Positions 34,290-46,641 of a DNA stretch of 64,000 nt are shown in pieces. Positions within the stretch are counted from its first letter, which is position 1. Every line of letters begins with the position of its first letter. The translations under genes were made by a program, and so were the position numbers. This DNA is from Protopterus annectens (taxonomy: Eukaryota; Chordata; Ceratodontiformes; Protopteridae): the NCBI RefSeq assembly GCF_019279795.1, contig NC_056726.1, positions 1,019,283,469-1,019,347,468 of the forward strand, in the 5' to 3' direction. The notes below the pieces were generated by a model. It ran no database searches and was not told the origin of the DNA. It worked only from the letters and a program-made list of their open reading frames with translations.

Positions 34290-35087
34290 TTAGTGCAATG
34301 GTCACTGTTTTTTTTTCATTCTTCTCATCTTTCTTCTATATAAGTTTTAATTTGCCACTACATAACTCTTCATAAATAAATCCTTCCTTCAACCACTCAT
34401 TCAGTACATTTATAAAATACTGTTTTTGCCAATCCATTAATTTCTTGTACATTCCATAACCTATATCATCTGGGCCTGATACTGAATTAACATTTACAAT
34501 CAAAACTACTTCATCCAATATGCTAATAATTTATTTTCCAAATTCTTCCTTAACTCATTCTGAAATGTATTTACTTTATATTCTCTCTTATCTTCCTTCT
34601 TTTTACTATTTTACATAGTTCCACATGCTGTGCTACAATACTCATAACTTGCTATAGTGTTCTTTTACCCTAATAACTTGTTATTGTGTTCTTTTAACCT
34701 CTCCTTTTATATTTTTCATTTCCCTCATTATATTAATATCCTCCTTTATTTTACCTGAATATGTAGGTAACTCCTCCCTTATCCTTTGTTAATACTATTT
34801 CTGCCTAAACTGTAATCCCTTCATTTTCCTCATTTCTTTTATACATTTTTTCTGTATCATAAGTCTCTCTTGTATTACTCTCTACATTTTCTAATACAGT
34901 TCTGTACATATTTCCATACCTCATCTATTCTTCCTTTCTTACATCATGCTGTCATGGTTATATGATACTTCATAACTGCAATACTTCCCATGTTCTCATT
35001 TCAACCCATAATTTCCCTTTTATTCTTTCTTCCATCACCTCAATTAATACTGCTAAATGATCTGAAAACCCTGTGGCAACTATATAG
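34290..35087 (-). pseudogene. L1/Tx1-like LINE relic, endonuclease end and RT start
   Basis: Minus strand. TGFSDHLAVLIEV at about 35050-35080 is the SDH end of the endonuclease. NSVSGPDDIGYGMYKKL (about 34470) is the RT entry motif (SpGpDGip). Multiple stops. The 5' continuation is cut by CR1 copy d, beyond which a 5' leader-like piece lies at 36300-36485. Confidence 0.6.
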
Positions 35088-36292
35088 AATCATAGGTTCA
35101 TAGGTGTTTAATAGGCTAATGACCATAAGGGCCTTTTTAAGCCTAGCCATCCATCCCAAATCTCTGACAAGTTCTGATACCCTTGAAGCAAGGTTTTGGG
35201 AGATGAAATTTACAGGTTACCTGTGTCCATTAGAGAAACAGATGCCAAACCAGGCATGAATTTCTGGTTTCCCATCTAGTTGTCCAAGTTGCACTGGGAC
35301 TTAGGTTAGGGAGGAACTCTGCTTCACATGGATGTGGAGCCTGTTCCATAGACGGGGTAGTCTCTGGGATACATGATTATCTCGCCAGCAGATTGTATTT
35401 CTATCACAGTAAAGGTTTAAGTCTTTAGAATGGGTAATTCTGGTACTGATTGTTTTGTGGATATGCAGGAGGTCCATCAGAGTGGAGTCTGACAATGCCT
35501 TGTATGTCAAGCATAGATCTCCCCTTAAAAGCCTGTAGGAGACAGAATACATGACAGGGCCTTGAGACAGTCTGCAAAGGACATTTTACTTACGCCCCGT
35601 ATTCTTTTAGTGAGGAGCCTCTGTGGACGTATCAATTGTTGGATACGCCTGGTTAGGTACATACCAAAGGGGGCACTGTACTCACTGATAGTTCTGATGA
35701 ATGCTGAATACAGTGGAACAAAGACTTTCTTGGACATAGATGCCATACACTTGTTTATATGTTGCACAACATAGAATGATTTCCTCACCACTTTAGACAT
35801 GTGATGGTCAAATACTAGATTACTATGTGTGTCCCTAAGTCACTAACTACTGAGTCAACTCTAAGCGGTGTAATGTCAATATGATATTTACCAGGGATGG
35901 ATGACTTGTCCAAGGATACTATTATGCATTTCTTGGCATTTAGTTTTAATCCATGGCTCTGACACTAGTTGTTTGTCTGTGCCAGCCTGCCCTGGAGAAC
36001 ATTTGTGTCAGAGTGAGATTCAATGACAAGTTCCAATTTGCAATCATCTGCAAATATAGTCAGCCAGAGACCACTGACATTGGCCTTGACGTCTGAGAAG
36101 TGAATGCCAAATAGAAGTGGTCCAAGGACTGATCCCTGAGGGACTCCACTTGTGACTGGTCTCTTTGTAGAGGGGGCTCCCCACTTCTAACTTCCTGGGT
36201 CCTGTCTGTGAGCCAGTTGGCTATCCACTGGGTGACATACTATTTTGTACCTAACCTCTTGAGTTTGTTTCCATGGAGACAGTTAAACGCTG
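35088..36292 (-). mobile_element. CR1 LINE copy d, divergent 3' part
   Basis: The tail at 35088 reads ATCATAGGTTCATAGGTG on the plus strand. It encodes the RT from the AFDT region to the C-terminus, e.g. VRKSFYVVQHINKCMAS (35790) and QRLPRLWNRLHIHVKQSSSL (about 35310-35370). More diverged than copies a-c, so older or another subfamily. Many frame breaks. Confidence 0.85.
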
Positions 36293-36485
36293 ATCATTTG
36301 TAACAGCCACAACAAAGGAATCTTTGTTACATTCTGAAACTCCATAACAAACAGATTTTTTTCCATATTCTCATTTTCCATCTCTGAACTCCCTATAACC
36401 TTTCTCTCCTTCTTCATGGTGCTGCTTCCCTTAGGTCTCTTTCTTGCTTCTGTAGGAGATCTCTGGCACCATCTTGCAGCTTCAA
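36293..36485 (-). mobile_element. L1/Tx1-like 5' leader fragment
   Basis: The minus strand reads CAAGATGGTGCCAGAGATCT, the style of an L1-type 5' end, then a methionine frame beginning MKKERKVIGSSEMENEN. It adjoins the 3' tail of another L1/Tx1-like copy at 36485, so two copies lie head to tail. Assignment tentative. Confidence 0.4.
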
Positions 36486-37320
36486 AGAGTAGGGTTTTTT
36501 TTATTGAACATCACAGCTTATATGCAGTCTTTACATTATTTAAAATATATACAATGTATACTTTATTTACATTTCCTTATATCTTACATCACAACATTAT
36601 ACAATGTCATATATTTCCAATATTTCAATTATTCCCCCCACTCTTTTTTCACAACCAAAAACAAATCTTTTTCAAAATCTCTCCTAATACCAATTTCCCA
36701 TTATATTTTATCACATTCAATCTTTCATTCCATATGACCCACAGAACATAAAAAAATATATATGTATATCAGTTTCCTCCACTTTCTTTCTTTTTTTTTT
36801 TTTTGGTTACCATAATCTCCATATTCTATCATGTTCATGTTTATGGCTTTTACAATTTTAAAATCATTCAGTACATTCATTTCATATAGTTCTTCCCACA
36901 ATTTTTCACTCTCATACAATTTAGGAAAACATGTTATGTTGTCTGAATGACTCCACAATGTTACATACTCTGGATTCTTTTATAAGGCATATTTGATTTA
37001 CCAGGCAGTTTACTTTTCATTAACCTCCACATAAAATCTTTACATTTGTTCACCTTTTTTTCTTTTGTTCCATCTAAGCCTTATTTTAATTGAATTTATT
37101 TTATCATTATCTAGTTTTTCCATGGATAAATATAATAACACTCCCTCATTACATTTTCATTCCATTCTTTTCTGTGTTTGTCCAAAATCTCTATTTTCAG
37201 TTCCTATAATAATATTTTATTCTGATAATCTTTAATTGCATTAACACTGTTCTTCCCTCTTTTCTCATATCTTAAACTTTCCCAATCATCTTTATATTTG
37301 AAATTGATACCAGAACTCTC
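36486..37320 (-). mobile_element. L1/Tx1-like LINE relic, 3' end
   Basis: Minus strand. The frame 36958-36725 reads MWSHSDNITCFPKLYESEKL, similar in pattern to the C-terminal W-H---FW region of L1/Tx1 ORF2 and to the relics at 11.1 and 19.9 kb. An AT-rich 3' UTR ends in CAATAAAAAAAACCC at about 36495. Confidence 0.5.
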
Positions 37321-37439
37321 AGGAACTAAAAGCAAACGAAGGAAAAAAAAATAAAGTAGCTGTTTAATACAGAATATGATGAAATTTAGTCAAAAAAAGT
37401 AAAGAGGTGGAATCCGTTTGCTCGTAGAGTGTAGCCCAC

Positions 37440-38045
37440 ACCTTTAGGGTGAGTAAAAATTGTCAGGAAGGAAGATCACTCTTACTGAAAGGATGTTTTT
37501 GCCAGGGGGTTTATGTGTTAGCCCTGAGAAGGACTATTTTGTTGTTCTCCAAGCTTGTGGTCCTAACAAGCACCATTGTAGTCCTGAGAAGGACTGTTGT
37601 AGTCCTTAGAAAGACTGTTGTAGTCTTAAGGATAAGTATTTTGGTCCCTCAGAAGGGCCTTTTGTGATGAGTGTGAGGTGTTGAGTAGAGAGTCCTAAAG
37701 GGGACCATTGTAGCCCTGATAAGGACTTTTGTGGTGCTACCCTTGAGGTCTCAGTATGGGCCTAATTGATCCTGATAAGGACCTTTGTGTGTATAGATCT
37801 GGGCCCCTAGTGTGGGTCCTACAGGTGTTAAAGGTCTTTGGTGTAGCCCAGGTATTGTCCCCTTGTTTAACAAGGCCAGGCAATGGTGTGAGGTCCCAGT
37901 GAGTCCTTATAAGAACCTTTGTCAGCCTAAGAAGGACTAGTGTGCCCCCTTGATTATCAAGGCTGGGCCCTGGTTTGAGATCTCAGTGGGTCCTAATAAG
38001 GACCTTTGTAGTCCTCAGAAGGATAAGTTAGACCTGTGAGATGAA
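37440..38045. repeat. Degenerate hairpin-bearing repeats (AGTCCTGAGAAGGACT type)
   Basis: About ten variants of a short unit, e.g. GTCCTGAGAAGGACT at about 37579 and TCCTAATAAGGACCTTTGT at about 37992. Each contains a small palindrome (GTCCT...AGGAC), joined by TTTGTAGT-like linkers. Spacing is irregular, about 25-90 bp. No coding sense. It lies just downstream, in minus orientation, of a Penelope relic. Confidence 0.6.
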
Positions 38046-38229
38046 AAGCACAAATAGTTGACCAAGATCCATCTGCTACACTGAGTCAGCCACATGGCTC
38101 CCACCATTTTAGCATTTGTTGCATCTGTAGGTTCGGACAGTTATGGCGGCTCAGCCACATAGCCTTCACATGGTGTCCTCCCCAAGCACATGCCAGAATG
38201 AAACCTGGACACAAGACTTTCCACTTTCA

Positions 38230-38950
38230 TATTCTAGGTCTTGTTGACCACTACAGATGTACCCACCAAAATGTATTTACATTGGCTACAAAAGCCACAT
38301 TTAACAGTACCAGAATTTTTGTTAGTGGTAGTAGCTGCTAAAATAATATCTTGTTCTAAAATATTTTTCAGGGGTTTCCCTTTATGATACACTACCATAG
38401 GTCTAGTCCCTACTTTGTCCACTAGATTGTCAAAAGGCTAAAAAAAAATTGTCCAACTTTTAAATAATATTTACTTGATTAAACCACAATCAAGGGAGTA
38501 ATCCAGAATACAAGCTGTATGGTACATCTTTTCTCTTTTGTCGCAACAAAGAGATCACCCACGCAATTGCAGAAACTTCAAAACAAAGGTACAAAAGTGC
38601 CTTCCTTCCTCTTTTGAGTAACTATGTTCTGAATGTCTGTGACCAAATGGGTAGGGTAACCTCAGGCACAAAACATATCTTTCAAAATGTGGCATTCAGA
38701 GGTATATTGTCATCCTCTGAGACCATTCTCGACAGAAGAATAAACTGTCCTTTGACTATGCCCCTTTTCTGATGTTCAGGGTGGTTGCTGGTATAATATA
38801 ACAGGCTATTAGAATAGGTTGGCTTCCTATAGATGGTACAGACCAGTCTTTTATTATGAATCGCCATTGAAATTTTGACATCCAAATACTTAAATCTTGA
38901 GTTGTGATAAGAGACTGTAAATCTTAAAAAAGACATGGTCAAATTTAAAT
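38230..38950 (-). pseudogene. Penelope-like element relic, RT end and connector
   Basis: Minus strand. The frame 38942-38682 has KYLDVKISMAIHNKRLVCTI, then YRKPTYSNSLLYYTSNHPEH and KGQFILLSRM, the PLE RT thumb (lDv.i...l.T.lYRKPTd.N.lL...S.HP). Further on are NILEQDIILAAT and KCGFCSQCKYI, the connector cysteine motif. The GIY-YIG domain is not seen. It is a different subfamily from the 24.8-kb copy and is broken. Confidence 0.8.
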
Positions 38951-38974
38951 AATCAATAAATTGTTCAGTTTCAT

Positions 38975-39945
38975 CACAGGCCCTATTCCTTCATCCCTTC
39001 TTCATCTAAATCCTTTTTGTTCAATCTTTTAATAACATTACTGTCCTTAAACAATCTTCTTTTTCCTTTACTTTTACCATGATAGCGAAATGGTCTGAGA
39101 AACCTGTTTCCTTTCTTCCTCTTTTATAATTTTCAAAGTATTAGATATTATAAAATAATCAATTTCTGTTTTAATCTCTTTTCTTGTATACGTCCAGTGT
39201 ATATTATCCCATATATTTATAACGTTTCACTTTTTATTACTTTATACAATGTTTTAACATCATTCCCTTCTTTCTTTTTCTTTCTTTCCTTTCTTTCTTT
39301 CTTACTTTCTCTTTCTTTAAATCACAATTAAAATCTCCTACCGATATTATTTCCATATTTACTCCCACATAATTTATTTTTTTTATATTTCCTCTCTTCC
39401 TTTTTTCAGCAATATATGGATATATTACAATAATTCTGTATACATCCTCGAGCACTGTTTTTCCGCCTAGCTCTGCTAAAGTATAATTTAAGACTTTACT
39501 GTTTTATTAGATAATACAGCAATCCCCAAACATGTATCTTTTCTCATGTTCTATACAATTTTCCCAGCTCATAGGTTTTCTATCTGATTCTTTTCATCCT
39601 CAGTTAAGAGTCTTTTATCCTCTAAGATAATTACATGAATGTCAAGTAGCATACACCATTCCGATACCCCTAACCTTCTTTTAACATTCTTTATCCTATT
39701 AACATTTATTGAGAAGACTCTCAAGTTCTTCCAGATGTATTATATTTTATCTTACCCCTTATCTTTCTTTTTTCTTTCATAATCACACTTTTACATTTTC
39801 TTTTCCTATCTTTCCCTCTTCTCCCTATTGAATTCATTTTAGCTCTTGTTTGTAGTACGAATTCCTCCCCTTCATTATTCTCATATCCTTTATACATCAC
39901 ATTTCTATTCTCTTCTTATATAATATGTTGTCTTTAATGTTTACA
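38975..39945 (-). pseudogene. L1/Tx1-like LINE endonuclease relic
   Basis: Minus strand. MEIISVGDFNCDLKKEK (about 39315-39360) is the GDFN block, and ETGFSDHFAIMVKV (about 39080-39110) is the SDH block. The lysine- and arginine-rich insert at 39240-39320 comes from a pyrimidine-rich simple repeat. It is probably the same element as the ORF1 pieces at 42.1 and 42.9-44.0 kb, separated from them by L2 and CR1 insertions. Confidence 0.65.
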
Positions 39946-39949
39946 CTTA

Positions 39950-42115
39950 TTATTTTTGCACATCATATTCATGTTCCTGTGTCTGCTCTTTTTGCTCAAC
40001 ATACCCCATCCTCTTCCAATACCTCCGAGCCCTTAGCCTCAAAGTTCATTTCACACTTTATTAACTCTATCACCTCTCTCTTAAACAGCAAACAGTTCCT
40101 ACCACTCACAGTCCCCTCCCCTACCTGAGAACACAATCTCCTTCTCCTTTAAACCCATTCAAACTTCTTACATAAAAAAGCTCCTAAGTAAGCTAAAATC
40201 CAGCTGTCTTGCTACTGACCAACTACCCCATGAATTCCTAAAAGTATCTGTTCCTTCCATAGCCTATCCCATATCCATCCTAATAAATTGTTCTATCCCT
40301 GAATGGTATGCTCCTCATCTCTGGAAAATTTCTCACATCATTTCCCTTCACAATGGTGGCCCCTCTAGAGATATCTCAGACTACCAACCAATTGTCATCC
40401 TCTCTCCCATAACCAAAATCTTAGAAAAATGTATACACCAACACCTCCGGAATCACCTCACCTCTAACGACCTACCGTCCAGCTCACAGCACAGCTTCAG
40501 ACTTAAACATAGTACAAACTCATCTCTAATAACGTTTACTGATACAATCCATTGTCTCAAAAATGATGGACGACCAGTCTCAACAATTTTCCTGGGTGTG
40601 TCAAAAGCCTTTGACACCATATCCCACCAACTGCTACTCAACAAACTTGCATCATACAGTCTCAATTCATCATCCCTAACATGGTTTCACAGCTATCTAA
40701 CAAACCATCAGCAGGCTACTAAATAGTAGAACAAACTCTCTGCACTACTATCAGTAGTCACTGGTGTACCCCAAGGATCCATACTTGGTCCCCTCCTCTT
40801 TGTCATATTTACCAATAAACTAATTTCCACCACCAAATTTGCCACTATCATCCAATATGCAGATGATTCCACTTTTATCTGCTCAGCCCTTTCCCCCTAA
40901 GAACTTCAACACAAAATGCAAAAATATTTCCATTACATTGAAAATTACCTCTCCATCCATCAACTCATCCAAAACCCAAACAAGACTAAGTTAATGATTT
41001 TCCCAAACAAATCATCCAAGCTCAGCTCAATACCTCTCTATATTTTCTCCTCTAATGGGACAAAAACTGAACCTACTAATCAGATCAAGATCCTAGGAGT
41101 TACAATAGACGATAAACTAAAATTTGCTAAACATATCTCCCTAACAATCAAAAACATGCATACAAAACTTGGTGCACTTTATAGGGCCAAACTATAACTT
41201 ACTCACCAAGCCAGACTAGCCACAGCTAGATCTCACTTACTATCTACCCACCTCTACTACTCAAATATATTCACCAACCTTTTTAAGACTGACCTTAATA
41301 ATCTCGAGTCTCGCTATAATACAATAGCTAAGTTTGCAGCCAGTCATCCCCATAATACTTATCATTTCTCCACTTTTCAGCAACTCAACTGGCTGGAACT
41401 TCCCAACCTGTTAACACTAACCCAACTTTCCTTTCCCAAGAAGTCACACACAACCCCAGTATGTGGCCTGCACTTTCAAGTCTGGTCCAACCTAACCTTA
41501 ATTGCAGGTCCCACAGGTCTTCCAATAGACTAATGCTAAGAGTTACCCAGTCTTAAAACTATCATGGTGACTCCCTCTATTCCAATAAAATAGCCATGGA
41601 GTGGAATGTTCTTCCTCTGCACATCAAAAATAATCCCAACATCCCTTTCCTTAAAAAAGCCTAGAAGACTATCTCAATAGCAATTGTCTCTGCTCCTGTA
41701 TTGCACCTGGCTAATTTCTTTCTCCTATTCTTCACAACTCCCTTCTAGTGCACCTCTTGTCTGCACCTGGAACTTCCCAACCTAGGCTAGTGCTTATAAC
41801 CCATGTCTTTCATCAAATTTTGCTTATTTCTGATAGCTTTTTTGATTATTCCAGCTATCTATATCTCTGTATTATGTTATACTACATGTTTCTCACAACT
41901 ATTTGTTTCTTTAGTAATTTTGTTCTTTGCATTGCTGTTAATATTTGTGTCATTACTATTTTGTTTTCCTTAACTAAATTGTTTCTGTACTGCAGCTTTT
42001 CTCCCCTGGTCTCCATTGAAAATGGGCTATTTGCTCAGTTGGACACTACCCAGTTAACAAATGTAAATAAATAAATAAGTAAATAAAATAAATAAGTAAA
42101 TAAATAAATAAATGT
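39950..42115 (+). mobile_element. L2 LINE copy b, 5'-truncated
   Basis: It runs from the linker before RT to the 3' tail. The RT has VTGVPQGSILGPLLFVIFTN and the catalytic YADD at 40856-40867. AFDTISHQLLL lies at about 40610 in the stretch FLGVSKAFDT (the D of LDLSKAFD is G here). The C-part at 40916-41197 has NPNKTKLMIFPN. The 3' UTR ends CCAGTTAACAAATG with an (AAATAAAT)-type tail at 42060-42115. Several stops. It lacks the endonuclease and any 104-bp array. Confidence 0.9.
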
Positions 42116-42175
42116 ATTTGGTCATCACAATTAACTGTGTGATGTCCCAATTTCCCACATTTTTTACACATTATG
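42116..42175 (-). pseudogene. L1/Tx1-like ORF1, second zinc knuckle
   Basis: The minus strand reads CKKCGKLGHHTVNC, a CX2CX4HX4C zinc knuckle. It is a 60-bp island caught between the L2 tail (42115) and CR1 copy e (42176). Confidence 0.7.
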
Positions 42176-42881
42176 TAGCTAAAGTAGTTAGGAAGACCTT
42201 CTACATTGCCCACCTCATCATGAAGGGATTCACATCTAGATCAAGGGAGGTCATAGTCTCCCTATACTCATCACTCATCAGACCAATGATTGAGTACAAT
42301 GCCCCATTCGGAATGTATCTGACCCGACACTTGCAGCAGCTAGAGAGGCCACAAAAGTTCCTCACCAAAAGGATAAAGGGTCTCAAAAATCTGTCCTATG
42401 CTGCCCGACTGAAAGAACTCCAGCTCTATTCAGTCGCTTACCGCTTGCTCAGAGGTGACCTTTGCCTGACATACAAGGCCATGTCAAACCCAGAGTTGAT
42501 GAATATGCTTCACCTCAAAAAATCTAGATCCGTCAGAGCCACAAGGGCGGGAGACGTAAACCTCGACACGGCTATAAATAGGACGTGCTGGAGGGATAGA
42601 TTCATCACCCAAAGACTGCCTATGCTGTGGAACAAAATCCCGGTATATGTGAGGCAGAGCACCTCGCTGGCCTTGTTCAAGAGAAATCTTGACCAATGGA
42701 TGGGAGATCGCAGATATACTCCAGGGATTACCTCAGTGTCACTGCTAGACAGAGGCACAGCAAAATAATGGGTATAGTTCCCCATACAAAAGGGGTGGCT
42801 TAAGCCACAAAACTATGGGCTAGGCTTATAAATGCCCTCGGGCAGATAGCCTAGTATGAACCTATGAACCTATGAACCTAT
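42176..42881 (+). mobile_element. CR1 LINE copy e, 3' end
   Basis: Open from the insertion to the stop at 42768: VAKVVRKTFYIAHLIMKGFT, then YAARLKELQLYSVAYRLLRG and QRLPMLWNKIPVYVRQSTSL. This is the RT thumb and C-terminus without a break, so a young copy. The 3' UTR ends in TATGAACCTATGAACCTAT. It splits the ORF1 of an L1/Tx1-like LINE between two zinc knuckles. Confidence 0.93.
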
Positions 42882-44010
42882 TAATTCATACTTTTTTGCT
42901 TCGTGTCCCACTTTTCCACAAACAAAACATCTTCGCTTATCACAATTGCTTAGTAAACGCCCCCCCCAAAAAAATCAAGTTTTTGGCTGTTCCGTATATC
43001 TTACATAATCTCTATTTCCTTTGACAGTTATTATACTTGGAATATGTACAATATTATCTTTTTCCATCTTCAAAATGATCCCACAATCCTACCCCCAAAT
43101 CCATAAGCCTCTTTCATCATACATGTTTGTAGTTTCCATCACTTCTTTGCATACAGTTTTTACGCAGTCTTTCAAGGTTTCCTTATCTACCTCCATTGTA
43201 AATTGCACATAATTCTCTTTTTAGTCTCTCTATTAAAAGAGTGCACCACATAAGAATTCCACAGACTGCAGTCTTTTTTTTTTAACCTAAGAAATTTTCC
43301 ATATATTGCCCAGTTTCAAATATAATGTCACAAAAAGTCTCTCTGTTAAGGGGGATAAAGGCTCTTACCTCATTAGGTGATAAATCCTAAGGCTGCAGTA
43401 ACTGTGCCCCATACCTTATATCATTCAAGTTTTTTTTCTCCCTTACTGCTGAGACATACAAGGAGCTTCTTCTTCACAAATTCTCTTCCTCCCTTTCCCT
43501 CTCTTGTTTGTTACTTATCTTCTTTCAGTATCACTGCCTATGATGTTTTACCACGTGTAGTTTTTCTCCTTCTTCGTTTTGGATTCTATCCATAATATTG
43601 CCCCAAGATGCCACCACTTCATTTTCTAGTTCACTCTGCATAATCATCTCCTTAAGATACTCATTCCAAAACCCTCCCAACTGGAGGGCTGTAATACCAC
43701 AGTCTTGTGTTGTCTCAAAAAGGTGACATTAAAATACAGCCTCCAAATGTTCTACACATCCTTCCAACTTCTTCTCTAGTTCTTTAAAATGCTTGACTGC
43801 CTTTTCTAATACTTCTGACCCTCCATTATCATTTACAAGTGCCTCCTTAACTTCCAACTCCTTCTACAACATGAACAATGCCTCTAGTGACTGACCATCA
43901 GCAGTCAGCTCATCAGCATCTCCTTCAGACCTCCATGCTTACTCTCACTAGCTTTGTGCTTCTCCGTGGTGCCTTCCTGCCTGGAATGGAAAGCAGGAAG
44001 AGCAGCTGTT
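42882..44010 (-). pseudogene. L1/Tx1-like ORF1 with coiled coil and first zinc knuckle
   Basis: Minus strand. Around 43640-43980 the translation gives heptad-like sequence (SEVLEKAVKHFKELEKKL, then EGCVEHLEAVF), a coiled coil. Near 42890-42945 is RCFVCGKVGHEAKKY, a knuckle with the last Cys replaced by Tyr. ORF1 proteins of Tx1-type LINEs combine coiled coil and CCHC knuckles and bind element RNA. Multiple stops; no intact frame. Confidence 0.6.
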
Positions 44011-44757
44011 CACAATGTCACCATACATTAAAGAGTACAGGAAGTTCAGTGATGCTTTGGTCAAATTTCCCCAGGTCATATAAATACTACCTCAGTTCTC
44101 CACTGAAAAGAGGCCAACAGAGGACCAATGAAAATCCAGATAAAGCACATATGGACATAGGGACCACACATTATAATACTTGTGTATAGGGCTGTACATC
44201 AGAAAACATGTGATGACAGCTTTCACCCTCAGGTCTAACTCTTGTATATCACATTCTAAATAATGATTCACATGCAGTTACCAGTCTCGTGTAGTCAACA
44301 TGCAAATAATTTCCAAATTGTAACTTAGTTTTAATATTCGAGTCTTGCCTTGATTTAATATTCCAGACATCAGAACTATGAAAAGATCAACAGCACATCA
44401 CAGGATTATGCTTCCTGATAAAGTACTATGATAGATGAGTCAGTAATTTGCATTGCTAGTAATATTGGCATTTGAACTTATTTGGAGCAATTCTAGGATG
44501 AAATTTGAATACATTGCTTGCACACTTGCATTACCACCTTAATGTGGTGACATTCGACACTGACCTACCAGTTTAAATGTACATTGGCTAGACATAAAGT
44601 CATGGATTCAAAGCAAAGAGGCTTAATAATACAGACACACAGCAATAACCTGCTCAGTTTGTTTATTATAAAATACTTTGTCTGCAATATCTACATAATG
44701 CATCATACTTATCTTGAGAGTAATTTTCACATATGTATACATTGTTGATGTGCTTTT
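44011..44757. other. Non-coding interval
   Basis: Nothing recognisable on either strand. Confidence 0.5.
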
Positions 44758-45035
44758 CATAGGTTCATAGGTTCACAGGTAGGTGCTAGGCTATTGGTCC
44801 AAGGACCTACGTAAACCTAGCCAACAAGTTTCCCTGGCTTATGCCACCCAAGAAAGTTATTTTCCTGTGCCACTGTCGGGCAGAGACACAAAAGTGATCC
44901 CTGGGGTGTATTTCCTATTTCTCATCCACTCATCAAGATTTTTCTTGAAGAGTACTAATGAAGAACTTTGCTTGACATAGATGGGTAGCCTGTTCCAGAG
45001 TATGGGAAGTCTCTGGGACAGGAACTCATTGCTGT
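44758..45035 (-). mobile_element. CR1 LINE copy f, 3' end fragment
   Basis: The tail TCATAGGTTCATAGGTTC at 44758 is followed (minus strand) by the last RT codons, LSQRLPILWNRLPIYVKQSS and LVLFKKNLDEWMRNRKYTPG. 5'-truncated to about 280 bp. Confidence 0.88.
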
Positions 45036-46260
45036 CAGGGTTCATATTTTCTACTTCTCGCCCCATTTAGAGGAGTCAGGGAGAAAGGAGGTATATGAAG
45101 GAAGCAATGAAATGTACCATTAACATGTTTCAGATTTCTACAATTCAGCTCTCTGGGCAGGTCCAACACCTGCAAAATGCATAATTTCAAAAGACCATGG
45201 TAGAACAAGAGTTATTAAAGGAGAAGTAAGCATTTAATTACTGCCATGGGCTGGTGTTAGGATAAGTAAATGGTAGGAACATAAAGAGAAAGGAAATGAT
45301 TCATAACTGCTTCGAGTGAAGGTAATCTAATGCATTCAGATTTATACTGCATATTTAAAAGAAGTACCGAGGATAATCTGAAAGCAGATAGTTAAAACCA
45401 TCTCTAGAAGGAAGTGCAGCAAGTTAAAGTAGATACGTTTTAGAGCAGATGAAGAGCAGATACATCACTAATGCGAACCGTATGGATTAAAGGGATAGTC
45501 TGGAATCTTTTAGTCAGCTAATCCAGTTCAGGGTCATAGGGAAGACAGAACCTACCCCCACCACTTAGCCGATACAAGAAAGATAAACTAATCCTGAGTG
45601 GGGTGTTAGCCCTTTGCAGAATACACTAGCACAAACACACAAACAGACATATGCCCATAGATACATGGTACATGGACCTGTGGGGAATTTTGGAGGATTT
45701 CCAGTTCATCCATGACAAGTGGAATGTAGATAGTAATCAGAGTACCCTACAACAAAGATGTTCCCAAATATATGCTGTTGGTGATCTGATAACTCTGCAA
45801 AACTACCTGCAGATGTATGTGTGTGTTTATGACACTTCTATTTTCCTGCTGAAGTACAGTTTTTAAGCTAGAGTTTCTGTACTACAGAGTTGGAGACCCT
45901 CAGGCATAGTTTCCCTACTCTATGGCCTTGAACAAGTCACTTAACCAGACAGTGGCACAGTGTCCATTGTACCGAATGGAACTCTCTCAGACACAGATGT
46001 TTTAATGAGCCTATCTACTCCAATGGCAGTTCATCAATTTAAGTCATTTTTCCACATGGAAAAAAGTTTTAGAAAAAATGCGAACTGATGACAATACTGA
46101 CTGATACTGAAAATCCCCCCAGGACTTAATGGTTATTCTTCTACAGTTAGAGTACTAAAAATTAGATCAATGACTAAAACAATATTATAACAGCAGTCTG
46201 AGTTTTTTAGATAGGGAAAGATGTTTCATAATTTTTTTATTGCATAATGGCTTTACTATA
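45036..46260. other. Non-coding interval with a MIR-like scrap
   Basis: At about 45885-45945 the sequence GTTGGAGACCCTCAGG ... GGCCTTGAACAAGTCACTTAACC resembles the box B and core end of MIR/CORE SINEs (GGTTCGAATCCC ... GACCTTGGGCAAGTCACTTAA). The rest is not recognised. Confidence 0.45.
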
Positions 46261-46301
46261 TTGTATTTTTACATTTTAAATTCATCATCCCCCGCATTCA
46301 T

Positions 46302-46641
46302 GAACAGTCCGTGCAAGAATAGCTTATTCTTCCACGGACTGTTCCATGTAGGAATAGGGCTATAGTGTGCTCTACATATTAATGAGGGTGCGTCGCTCTA
46401 TTCACACCTACATCCTACACAATTCATGCATGACTCCATGGGGCATGTACAAGTACTGCACAAAGACTTCAACATGCCCCCTGCACTCAGAAAGTGCCAT
46501 ATGGCACTTTCTAACATGGAAGCAAAGAAGAAGAGGTAAGTAGCATAATATTAGTGCCTGGCTCTAATATTATGCAGTATTTCAGTGTCCATGGACACTA
46601 AAATGTAAAACTGACATTTCAGTGTCTGCGGACACTGAAAT
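46302..46641. repeat. Cluster of five perfect or near-perfect hairpins
   Basis: Arms: 46302-46321 with 46325-46344 (19 of 20 paired); 46440-46448 with 46472-46480 (9 bp); 46489-46500 with 46501-46512 (12 bp, no loop); 46543-46554 with 46564-46575 (12 bp); and 46616-46626 with 46631-46641 (11 bp). A sixth, AGTGTCC/GGACACT at 46584-46599, repeats part of the last. No coding potential. Confidence 0.85.

Noticed and set aside
39237-39320. Lys/Arg-rich nuclear-localisation-like stretch
   Set aside because: It comes from a pyrimidine-rich simple repeat (TTTC/TTCC type) within an L1/Tx1-like relic.
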